A stretch of DNA of 64,000 nucleotides from the NCBI GenBank assembly GCA_963556255.1, contig OY744616.1, forward strand, positions 36,201,466-36,265,465. Reading direction: 5' to 3'. The stretch is from Allolobophora icterica. Lineage: Eukaryota; Annelida; Clitellata; Crassiclitellata; Lumbricidae. The notes below the pieces were generated by a model. That model had not been told where the DNA came from. It made no database searches and saw only the letters and a program-made list of their open reading frames with translations. The position numbers were made by a program, and so were the translations under genes. Within the stretch, counting starts at the first letter, position 1; each line of letters begins with the position of its first letter. Positions 55,286-64,000 of the stretch are shown here, one piece after another.

Positions 55286-57342
55286 ATAGTTTCTTCTTCT
55301 TCGATTTTCTATCCTAAGACAGGTACAAAGAATCAAAACGACGCCATTCTTCGTTATTTTGTGCCTTTTCCTTAATTTCTTTATATCGTCGTCTGTTTCT
55401 TTCACCCATCACTCCCGTCCCCCACTCCCCACCCCCAAGTCGCCCTTGTAACGACATGGTCGCGTTACGGCGCTCTAGAAATTGTCCGTGCTATTATTGG
55501 TCTTCCTGGTGTTTTCTTTCCTTCAATCGTTCATTCAAGCACTGTCTTCAGTAGCGAATTTTCACGTAGTGTGTGGCCAGTGTAGTTCATTTGTCTCTTC
55601 TGTATTGTATTCTGATCATTGATCATAGGTCTTGCACCAGTTGCAACATCTCCTCGGTGGTTAATAATCCCTACAGCTGATCTTCGCCAGTCTTCTCCAT
55701 AGCCTCAAGTGCCTCGAGCTTCTCCATTTCCGCCTTTCCAATAGTCCCTATCTCCGTTTTTGTTTATTAACAATGAAAGACTCTGTCAGCCTTTAACAGA
55801 ACGTAATTCTACTATGTCAAGTATAGTAAGGTAGAGTCAAGAACAATTGTGCAGTGGAGTGCACGGTTTAACGCGTTGTAGACCTCCAGCAATAACAACC
55901 TTCATGAATCGCTCTATTAGGAGCATGATGTAGGTCATGCAGCACTTTTAAGAGATTTTTTAAAGACGCTAAATAAATGCCTGGATTTCTAATTGCCCAC
56001 AAAGCAATGCATTAGCGCTCACGTGCCCTGACCCCTCAAGTGAATTGCAATCGATGTACTCCCCCTCCCCGCTGCATCCAGTTTTCCCACCCACGACAGG
56101 TATTCGGCCCGCGTTTTTTGATCCCCAACCTGGGTGGGCCCGATAAAAACGTTATAGGGAGGATAATCGGACGATTTGCGGAAACAAACACAGACGACTG
56201 TAAAAAGCCAAAGACCAAGAGAAATATTACTCGACAGATTCGCCAAAATAAACAAACACAAGTGCCGGGTCGTGACCCCGACTGCATTAGCGCCACCTAT
56301 CGACACAGGTCTGCTATCTCAGATGGCGGCCAGATCCTCCTTACCTTGCCTGGGCCACCCCACCGTCCCTTGCCCTTCCTGCCTCCGCTCACCCTCCCCC
56401 CGCCCCATCGGTAAACGTGGGAGGAGAGCGTTCGTTCGTAAATTGGGTAACTCCATTTTGTTGGGAACGTTTTTCTTGTCGGACTACTTTCTGCGTTCTC
56501 GTAAATAAACATTTTGCCAAGTTGCCGTCGCTGTCGGAGTATTTGTTTTCACTTCCGGCCGGCCATTTATCGGTTCCGGTTCGGGGAAAGGAATTGCGAG
56601 CACCGACGATTAGGTAAACACTAGCACTTCCTCTAACAAGGACGCTCTGTGTGTGTGTATTTGTGCGATTGCGGCGTTCGTAATGCGATGGACGTCTGTC
56701 TAAGGGAAGAGCAGCAGCAGCACTCTGATCGGCGCTGCTGTTGGTCTATCGGGGGATCGTTCTTATTCGCTGGGTGGTGGTGATCCCTCGGTCTCCCGCG
56801 GCCAATCTCTTCGTGCTCTTCACTTTCACTCAAAACGCGGTTCTTCGGCTGCATTAGGTCGCACTCGACTGACGTCTACCACGTTTGCGATATCACTGGA
56901 TTGTCATCGACAGATAGTTTATAACTTTATATGATTTTATATCCATGGCAGAAGTTGACGGAAGTTGTCGAATGTGTTAGAGCGCTATAGAAATGAAAAT
57001 GCGCTTCAGGTGTAACTGATAGTTCGTCAGTCGATTTCTTATACGATTGCGTCAGCGTTGGATGTTCATTCTTTTGATTTTAACGGAAAATCGAAATTAC
57101 TCATTTTCGTCCAACAAGATTACAAAATTGCTGTTACTTCGATCTACGTTTGGCAAATACTTGAGGAGTTGATGTCGCGTTGATCCGCGTCCATCTAGGC
57201 TTAAGACTTTGCTTGAGAGAATTCTGTTGTCTGTTTTGTTTGCACTTAAATATTCATTAAACCACGAAAAGATATTCTGAAAGATACCCTGAAAGATACC
57301 TGGAAAGATACTTTGACATTCGAAGACATAAATTGTTTAAGA
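55286..57342 (+). promoter_or_regulatory. Upstream region and 5' UTR of the FoxL1-like gene
   Basis: CpG content rises between about 56040 and 56880, unlike the surrounding AT-rich DNA, as expected of a promoter region. Immediately before the start, four imperfect 12-bp repeats of 'tgaaagatacc' type lie at about 57267-57315. Short frames at 56040-56510 and 56633-56854 have no recognisable domain. I cannot place the transcription start. Confidence 0.4.
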
Positions 57343-58443
57343 ATGTCGTCCTGGGACTTGTATGGTCCCACTTTGGGATTTCCCTGTCAGCTGTGTTCAA
57401 CACTCAAGCCCTACTACCATGTTCCCAACGGACTACACTTGAACGGGTGTCACCAAACTGCCTTCTATCCCAGACACCACCTTGTTTCCGGTCTGTCTGA
57501 CGCAGCAGAGGCCATTTTCTTCCGGTCGAGGGGACTAAGCAACGTTGGGAAGAGCGGCAGTTACATTCAAGAACCTCCGCCACAGAAGCCGCCATTTTCC
57601 TACATCGCCCTAATCGCCATGGCCATCAACAGCGCCCCTGATCGAAAGATCACCCTCAACGGCATCTACCAGTATATCATGGAACGATTTCCCTATTACC
57701 ATGACAACAAGCAGGGTTGGCAGAACTCCATCCGTCACAACCTCAGCCTCAACGACTGTTTCGTCAAGGTGCCGAGGGACAAAGGTCAACCGGGGAAAGG
57801 CAGCTACTGGACCCTCGACAAAAGATACGACGATATGTTTGAGAAGGACAACTATCGCAGACGCAAGAGAAGACCAAGAGAAACGAAACTCGGGTCACAC
57901 AAGGGTCAAGGACAAGTCCACAGTGAAGGTCGATTGGCTCTCAGTCCAGCAGAGGCTGACAGATCGAACGGAAGGGTCTACTGGACAGACGGTGCGATCG
58001 AGGAGGAGCTGGAGATGGCATCGAAGATCGAAGTCTCCACCAACCCAGTTGACAGACGCAACCAGAAGTATTCTGAGGGAGAGGTGCTCGACCAGACTGT
58101 CGAGTATTTCGAAAACAGTGATTCAGACTACACCGGAAGTGGACCGTCGACGGCGCCGACCAATCTACTTTCAAAAAGACAAGATAGCGGATGTGGAGCT
58201 TCTATTTCGGAAACCTGTAACGGGAGAAAGCAACGGAAATCCGAACGAGGCAAAAGGAAATTTGAAATCGCGACCTACAATCATACGTCCAACTTCTCGC
58301 AGTTTCTGGAGTCATCGTTGTCCGGTGTTCCAGATGGAATTAGGTCGACAAGTCCTAGAAGCCGAGATGGATCAGTGAACAGGAATCATCTCTCTGTCAA
58401 GGCAAAACTCTTCTCTATCGAGCAGCTACTAGGCAGTACTTAG
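57343..58443 (+). CDS. foxL1: Forkhead transcription factor, FoxL1-like
   Basis: A nuclear DNA-binding regulator. The ATG at 57343 has A at -3 and starts MSSWDLYGP; the open frame extends ten codons upstream but without an ATG. The forkhead domain spans about 82-178: [14 protein letters not shown], then [20 protein letters not shown], the recognition helix [10 protein letters not shown] (128-137), then GKGSYWTLD and the basic tail RRRKRRPRE. The [10 protein letters not shown] and NDCFVKVPR words with [12 protein letters not shown] favour FoxL1 over FoxC, FoxI or FoxF. The last residues [11 protein letters not shown] contain an eh1-like motif (FSIEQLL, 357-363), known to bind Groucho/TLE co-repressors, and FoxL1 proteins have a similar SFSI word near their end. 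One exon of 366 residues is normal for FoxL1. FoxL1 often sits with FoxC, FoxF and FoxQ1; none is visible here. Confidence 0.88.
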   Translation: MSSWDLYGPTLGFPCQLCSTLKPYYHVPNGLHLNGCHQTAFYPRHHLVSGLSDAAEAIFFRSRGLSNVGKSGSYIQEPPPQKPPFSYIALIAMAINSAPDRKITLNGIYQYIMERFPYYHDNKQGWQNSIRHNLSLNDCFVKVPRDKGQPGKGSYWTLDKRYDDMFEKDNYRRRKRRPRETKLGSHKGQGQVHSEGRLALSPAEADRSNGRVYWTDGAIEEELEMASKIEVSTNPVDRRNQKYSEGEVLDQTVEYFENSDSDYTGSGPSTAPTNLLSKRQDSGCGASISETCNGRKQRKSERGKRKFEIATYNHTSNFSQFLESSLSGVPDGIRSTSPRSRDGSVNRNHLSVKAKLFSIEQLLGST

Positions 58444-59482
58444 GTCTAGTCTAGTAATCTGAGTTTACATGCAATTGAACTGTTACCGAAATACGACGTC
58501 TTCTTCAGAGACGCCTAGTAGCGTTAATCACCTTCATGTGTTTCAAAATGACTTGGATGAAATCCTGCTGGAGTTAAGAAGTCACGTTGGTTTGTATGTA
58601 GATAGGCATTTGAATTTGATATAATTATTAGGACTGTTTTCCATATCTAGATATAGCGCATAATGTTTAGTAAAGCCTAGGTTTGTCTACAGAGTAGAGT
58701 AGACTATGTTGAATTTATAGATCGGTTGAGCTCTACGTGTCTGTGGGAGACCGTCAGTGGAGGCTTCTCTAGTTATATAAGCTCTGTTTGCTTGTTGATG
58801 AACTTTTCCTCCTTGAAGACGATGACATAACTTAGACTAGCGTGGCCACCTGTATCTAGTGTCTAGATGACTAATTAGATTGACAGCAAAGAGAATACGA
58901 CAAAGACATCGTGTTTCATTTATTGTGCTCCTCTATATCGTAGGCATGCATGAATTTACTGAAGCAGAACAACAACTCTGAACAGTTTCATTTGTAGTTT
59001 AAAATCCGAGACACAATGTTAATAGGGTGATTCGTGTTCCCAGCATCAGTTCTCATCGCCTGCTAAGAATAAATTCTAATGGATATGTGAAGTATGACAG
59101 CAATGTTGAAATGTAAACCATATGTAATATAATGAGGCATTGATATAGCGCCACTCTTAAATCAGCCGACCTATCTCTGCTCGTAGCTGACACATGTTGC
59201 ACTTGATAAACGGACATCTGACGATTTCTTTTGTCTCTGACCGGGAAAGCGTTGGGCTCCAGTGGCGCCACCAGACGCCAAAAAAGTGGACGCAAAGTCG
59301 CAAACATTGGTGTATTTAAGACATAAAACATTGCCAGTCATTTTGGTTAATCAATGGTCATCATCATCCATGTGTTAATGAAGCATAAATGAACATTACA
59401 TAGGCCTACCACTACATAGACGAAAACTCTTAGTCTTAAACTCTAACACTCAATGTCAACGCTGACAACGCAGTATAATGCA
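58444..59482. other. 3' flank of the FoxL1-like gene
   Basis: No further gene. AATAAA-type words occur near 59066. A short LINE/SINE-like word ('tgatatagcgccactctta') near 59139 on the minus strand. Confidence 0.4.
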
Positions 59483-59490
59483 GTCATATG

Positions 59491-60030
59491 CAGTGATGGG
59501 CAATAGTTAACTAAAAAGTTGCTAACTTTTAGTTTTACTAAAAAATTTTAGTTAAGGAAGAAGTTTAACTAAAAAAATAGTTTAGTTAAAACCATAGTTT
59601 AACTAAAAAAATTTAGTTGCTAACTAAAGAGTTTAACTAAAAAATCAGCAATATATGCAACTATTTTTCCACAGTGAACATTGAACACTGTCAGCAAAAA
59701 AAACATTTTAACACTGCATGGTTTTAGCATTAGTGTTTTCAAATTCATACACTACTTACAGTACACATGTAACTGTATGCCAGAAAAGCACACATTACAA
59801 ATTTTGAAGGTGAAATTGTCATTGACGCTTTGCATTACTACAGTTCACTTAACGTCTTTTATTGTGAAAATGTTTGTCGTAAAAAGTTGGAAAAATTTGG
59901 AAAAAGTTTAACTACTTTTTTTTAGTTTAGTTAACTAATTTCCAAAATCAGTTGCCAACTTTAGTTAAACTATTTTTTTAGTTGGAAAATAGTTTTAGTT
60001 TAACTAAAAAAAGTTTAGTGCCCATCACTG
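59491..60030. mobile_element. hAT MITE with TAGTTAAC-rich arms
   Basis: 540 bp with ends CAGTGATGGGCA and its reverse complement, flanked by the exact 8-bp duplication GTCATATG (59483-59490 and 60031-60038). Both arms consist of TTAGTTAACTAA-type words repeated many times. The interior (59640-59900) has no transposase. Confidence 0.93.
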
Positions 60031-60053
60031 GTCATATGTGAAACTTTCATCAT

Positions 60054-60915
60054 AGTTCGTGACTTTCTGTTTTAAAATTCGTAAAAATTCGTGATTTGTT
60101 TTCCTATTTTAAAATAAGTAAATATTCTTAAAAATTCGTTTGGCTATTGTTGGGCCTTTTTTTACATTGACAGTGGTGTTTTGCAAAAAGCAGCGTAAGC
60201 AACAACAAATGTGATAACGTCATGATATTTTGTGTTAAGCTTCTGCTTAGAATTTAATGTAGACCTAAAATTCAATATAGGGAAAAGTTTATTACGTAAC
60301 GAGTTAATTTAGTTAAAACCTAATTTCTCAAAGATGAAAGAACATGGACCGGAGTGGACATATATAGTGATTTTGGAGGAGAAGGAAAAGGGTAATCCGA
60401 AAATACAGTGTTGCTTTTGTGACAAGAGATTTGTTGGATATTCTGCCCGAATTTGGAAGCATTTGCATGGCGACAATACAGAAAGCACAGTCGAGTGGGA
60501 GCAGTGGGCTGTTCCTGACTCAGTCTCAGAGGACGATGAAGTAGAAGACACAGCTAGGTGAGGGTTGCCAAACCCTTACCATGTTTTGTTTCAAGCTGTG
60601 TCAGTGACTGACTGGTCACGCTGGCTGAGGCATTTGTGGTTTTTCGTTCTGCTAACTGACACTTACAGTCACACACCCCAGCTATGATAGAATTCGAAGT
60701 TCAAGACTCCAAGTAGAACAGTAACTGAATATCAGTACTGCTGTGTTGCTAGTCAGCTATCTTTAACTACTGATTGATCGATTGCCTATGACATTGACAT
60801 TCACTTGCTTAAAAAGTTGAAAAGTAAACAAATAATAAAATTCGTTACCAGTTTTGAAATTTGTTAAAATTCGTGAAATATTAAAATTCGTAAAATGCGA
60901 ATTCTCGAACTACGA
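60054..60915 (+). mobile_element. hAT-like relic with BED-type finger, copy A
   Basis: Flanked by CTTTCATCAT on both sides (60044-60053 and 60916-60925). The ends carry repeated 'aaaattcgt' words and AGTTCG/CGAACT termini. A related, rearranged copy lies inverted at 63008-63741. The duplication is ten bases by my reading, longer than the eight of typical hAT. Confidence 0.65.
60334..60561 (+). pseudogene. N-terminal BED-like zinc-finger exon of a transposase
   Basis: The 75-codon frame begins MKEHGPEWTYIV and has CCFCDKRFVGYSARIWKHLH, a C-x2-C...H-x-H arrangement like the BED fingers at the N-terminus of many hAT transposases. No catalytic domain follows within the element, so it is a remnant or an exon of a lost gene. 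Confidence 0.55.
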
Positions 60916-60989
60916 CTTTCATCATGCCATTTGAATGACATAGTCACTAGCATTGATTTGGTCACTAGCAATCATTGTCACGCGAAAGT

Positions 60990-61300
60990 GCTAACAATAT
61001 AGGGAAAACGATAACGATGACCGCTGCTATCAAATTTCTGTAAGCTTCAGCGTCATCAGATTTGTCGTGACGAATGTGCATCAATGCCAAACCGTTTAGA
61101 CGTTGAGCACCCACGGTAGAAAGTAGCACGTTTAACGCAACTGAAGCTGAGTTCGGCTGACGCCGTGGAAACGGGCATTGTAAGTAAAACAAGAAAGATA
61201 TTGTGCATATTTGGGTACAAGTCTCTGGCAATCAGCTTTACGCAAGGACATTCATAATTTAATATCACTAAGTCTAAGTTGATCATAACTGAAACACAAT
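60990..61300 (-). pseudogene. hAT dimerisation-domain relic
   Basis: Minus-strand frames read LLTMPVSTASAELSFSCVKR and, after one frameshift, STVGAQRLNGLALMHIRHD: together the C-terminal hAT dimerisation region (..SA.RSFS..KR...ST....RLNGLAL..IH). It lies outside copy A, so it may belong to a different element. Confidence 0.8.
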
Positions 61301-61660
61301 ACAAATAAACACGCTCGTATTGTTTACTACGTCATGAAGTGCAACGTCTGGAGCATAGATATACAAGTATAGAGGCTCAGGATGTAGGCCTAGAGTGTAA
61401 CCATAGAGCTAATAACAATGGCATGCTGTCATTATTGTGTGCACCATGTGCCTTTACTAATACAGTTCATGCTGTCTAGAAATTATTAAACCGTAATCAT
61501 TTCACACATTTAGAATCAGATATTTACATTTAGAGGTTAACATTAGTGTTATTAATATTTCATTTTTACTGTTTAGCCAAAAAGTAGACATAAATGCGTT
61601 TATTGCGTCCCAGTACCGTCACCACTGTTGGGCTCTGACCGGGAGAACGTGCGTAACTAA
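61301..61660. other. No gene seen
   Basis: Nothing recognisable on either strand. Confidence 0.5.
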
Positions 61661-61860
61661 CCGGTCTAGCAATTTCAGATTACCCCTACTTCACCTTACC
61701 CCATGGTAACTTGAAATAACGTTCAGATTACCTGGAGTTAGGATTAAATCGATTTCAAGTTACCTCTGAGAGTATGCCTTGAAGGCGATTTCATCCTATC
61801 CTAACCTCTACGATTTCAGATTACTACCTCAGATTAATGAGGCCCATTTTTCATTAGTCT
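61661..61860. repeat. Repeats of TTTCAGATTACC type, left arm
   Basis: The word 'tttcagattac' or a close variant occurs at least four times here, with a 'taaatcgatttcaagttacc' variant. The opposite orientation occurs at 63903-64000. Confidence 0.6.
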
Positions 61861-61873
61861 AATCAACTATCTC

Positions 61874-61878
<5 letters not shown>

Positions 61879-61959
<81 letters not shown>

Positions 61960-62002
61960 TTTATAATAATAATAATAATATTTATAATAATAATAATAAT
62001 AA
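61879..62002. repeat. (AAT)n microsatellite
   Basis: About 40 AAT units with ATATTTAT interruptions. Confidence 0.95.
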
Positions 62003-62037
62003 AAATATTATGAACTGGCAATGAAATCGCGCGGTCG

Positions 62038-62067
62038 CCGACCTCGCGATTTCATTCGCGAGGTCGG
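62038..62067. other. GC-rich hairpin
   Basis: CCGACCTCGCG and its exact complement CGCGAGGTCGG are separated by ATTTCATT. The flanks ('gaaatcgcg') also pair in part. Confidence 0.7.
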
Positions 62068-62231
62068 CCGGCGCCTTTCGGCCGCTTCAGGGGAGCCAAG
62101 AGAGGGCACCTTTCTTTTCCAGCGCCTTTCCATTTGCATTCAACGTTATAATGCAATCGCATTCCGTGGCACATTCAGGGACTCAACGGAGGACGAGGCC
62201 TGATCTCCTGGAAATAACATAACAACAAATT

Positions 62232-62425
62232 AATATCTAAGTCCCCAAGGGATCATATGTACCTTGGGGCAAAAATAAAAATAAAAATAATAATAATAAT
62301 AATGCAGTAGCTTTCCGCAGCACTTTCCCTCTCTCGAATCCTGAGGAATAGAGGCCGTTCCAGATTATTTGCTTATTTTAATTAATATTTAAGTCCCCAA
62401 GGGATCATATGTACCTTGGGGCAAA
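62232..62425. repeat. Duplicated hairpin block
   Basis: The word AAGTCCCCAAGGGATCATAT followed by GTACCTTGGGGCAAAA occurs at about 62239 and 62391. Each copy is itself a hairpin (CCCCAAGG...CCTTGGGG). Confidence 0.8.
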
Positions 62426-62586
62426 AAAAAAAATAATAATAATAATATTTATATTGCGTTCACAGGCACATTCGCACAAATGGGGGAGGATGAGGCACAG
62501 TAAACCAATTTAACCACGCACCTTCTCAATCTCTAAGAGCCTGAGGGTCACACCTCGGGCGGCAAAAAATAATAAAAATATTTATG

Positions 62587-62706
<120 letters not shown>

Positions 62707-63007
62707 AAAATAACTGCCAATATTTATAATTAAACTGTTATTCCCCCTAATGGATGATGTACGATAAGTTCTTTCACTGTAGGTCACAATTACATCAACT
62801 AAGCTATATATGAAACATGCAAATCTTGCACATTAACTAAATGTGATGGTAACTGCTTGTATTATTTTTTGAGATACCTATTAGCCATAAATGCTTCATG
62901 TGAATCAACAACCTGTAGTGCTGTTATGATATGGAGCAGCTGACACGCATGTCGTAGTTGTCTGGCCGCTTGGGTTCTGTGGTGGTCAATGATTACAATC
63001 AGTCAGA

Positions 63008-63741
63008 GTTCGAGAATTCGCATTTTACGAATTTTAAGAATTTTATATTTCACGAATTTTAACGAATTTTAAAACTGGCAATGAATTTTATTATTTGTCT
63101 TTGTTTACTTTTCAACTTATAAGTAAGTAAATGTCAGTGTAAATGTAAAAGTAAATGCACAATCCAGAAGTTTCGCCTATGTTGGCCCCTCTGCTTGGAA
63201 CTGTCTCCCCCTTGTTTCTCCGCCAAGAGCTTCTTGCCCTCTCTCCTCTCCAGTTCCGTAGACGCCTGAAAACTTTCCTTTTTGCCGGTGCCGGCATTGA
63301 TGCGGGTTGAAAGCGCCGCTGATTTGAGTGGCGCTATATAAGTTTTCGGTTACAATTACAATTACAATTACAATGTCATATAGGCAATCAATCAATCAGT
63401 CGTAAAAGATAGCTGACTGATATTCAGTTACTGTTCTACTTAGAGTCTTGAACTTCGAATTCTATCATAGTTGGGGTGTGTGACTGTAACTAAATTAACT
63501 CGTTACGTAATAAACTTTTATATTGAATTTACATTAAATTCTAAGCAAAAGCTTGACACAACAAATCATGATGTCATCGCATTTGTTGTTGCTTACGCTG
63601 CTTTCTGCAAAACGACACTGTCACTGTAAAAAAAAAGGGCCAACAATGGCCCAGCGAATTTTTTCGAATTTTTACGAATTTTTAAGCTACGCCAAAAATT
63701 CACGGATTTTTACGAGTTTTAAAACCGAAAGTCACGAATTA
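63008..63741 (-). mobile_element. hAT-like relic, copy B, inverted relative to copy A
   Basis: Matches the two ends of copy A in reverse orientation ('gagttcgagaattcgcattt' at left, 'aagtcacgaatt' at right) but lacks the BED-finger interior. A LINE 3' fragment has been inserted at about 63140-63376. Confidence 0.65.
63145..63376 (+). mobile_element. L2/CR1-like LINE 3' end with ACAATT tail
   Basis: The plus-strand frame reads 'LLALSPLQFRRRLKTFLF', the L2/CR1 C-terminus, then stop, 'gagtggcgctatataag' and a (TTACAA)n tail. 'aatgtca' flanks both sides approximately, consistent with a short target duplication in copy B. Confidence 0.7.
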
Positions 63742-63899
63742 TCAATAAGTATATCAGCCGTTGGAAACAGCCTGTGCTGTATGGTTTATTACGTTAATTG
63801 AGACTAGCTTTCAATCTTTTATGTTTCACATATTTTATTCGTCAAAATTATTATGAGTTGTAACCATAAGAATTTATAATTTTTAGCTAAATCAGAGAG

Positions 63900-64000
63900 A
63901 GGGTAATGTTAACAGTGCAGAGGTAATATGAAATAAAGTTCAGGCTACCCTACTTCTGGAGGTAATATGAAATCGATTTCAGATTACCGGGAGGTAACTT
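63900..64000. repeat. Repeats of GGTAATATGAAAT type, right arm
   Basis: Inverted relative to 61661-61860; includes the palindrome GAAATCGATTTC. Cut by the window end. Confidence 0.6.

Noticed and set aside
56040..56510. Possible upstream exon encoding a Pro-rich peptide
   Set aside because: Frames are open on both strands in CpG-rich DNA with no domain or clear splice partner.
57313..57342. Earlier start for the forkhead protein
   Set aside because: The upstream in-frame codon is TTG, not ATG; the first ATG with a good context is 57343.
57701..58378. 225-codon alternative frame inside the forkhead gene
   Set aside because: It overlaps the conserved forkhead domain in another frame and has no recognisable content.

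Overview
This window is eukaryotic nuclear DNA from an animal, most likely a marine invertebrate deuterostome such as an echinoderm. The case rests on a FoxL1-type forkhead gene, a glycogen-targeting PP1 subunit, a Ty3/gypsy element with the integrase-before-RT order described for deuterostome Gmr1-like elements, recurrent GTAGGCCTA-type words, L2/CR1 LINEs, piggyBac, hAT and Tc1 elements, and very abundant long microsatellites. The phylum is an inference.

Only two host protein-coding genes are convincing, both on the + strand and both readable as one uninterrupted coding exon. The first (38281-44448) encodes a 2055-residue PPP1R3-type regulatory subunit. It has an RVxF PP1-docking motif and a CBM21 glycogen-binding domain at its C-terminus, and a very long acidic N-terminal region with about 67 tandem copies of an octapeptide of the ENRSPTSE type. 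The second (57343-58443) encodes a 366-residue forkhead factor closest to FoxL1, with a C-terminal eh1-like FSIEQLL motif. Nothing suggests a functional link between them; an LTR element and long microsatellites lie between.

The rest is repeat-derived. 1-17.5 kb: decayed LINE 3' ends in both orientations, an 81-bp minisatellite, several MITEs with readable target duplications, and a MULE-like foldback element (14461-15541) carrying a broken coding relic. 17.6-25 kb: two copies of an unclassified repeat with tRNA-like modules. One copy has expanded into a 277-bp tandem array that was then split by a 2.7-kb piggyBac element with two nonsense codons; the other was split by a LINE fragment. 25-37.5 kb: more MITEs, two hAT relics associated with TCTTGG-type hexamer arrays (one nested in a pogo-like element), a 2.2-kb foldback element with 159-bp repeats as arms, a 5'-truncated L2/CR1 LINE with an open RT frame, and about 900 bp of GACA-type microsatellite upstream of the PPP1R3 gene. 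45-57 kb: giant trinucleotide arrays, a very young 5.2-kb LTR element (two 726-bp LTRs differing at one base) inserted in a GGGA microsatellite, a 260-bp perfect GATT array, a SINE, and the upstream region of the forkhead gene. 58.5-64 kb: a hAT MITE, two inverted copies of a hAT-like relic with a BED-type finger, a hAT dimerisation-domain relic and AAT arrays.

The strongest candidates for something undescribed are the LTR element, which seems to have lost capsid, integrase core and reverse-transcriptase palm yet keeps one 1017-codon frame; the octapeptide-rich PPP1R3 protein; and the two foldback elements. All identifications come from reading motifs; no database search was run.
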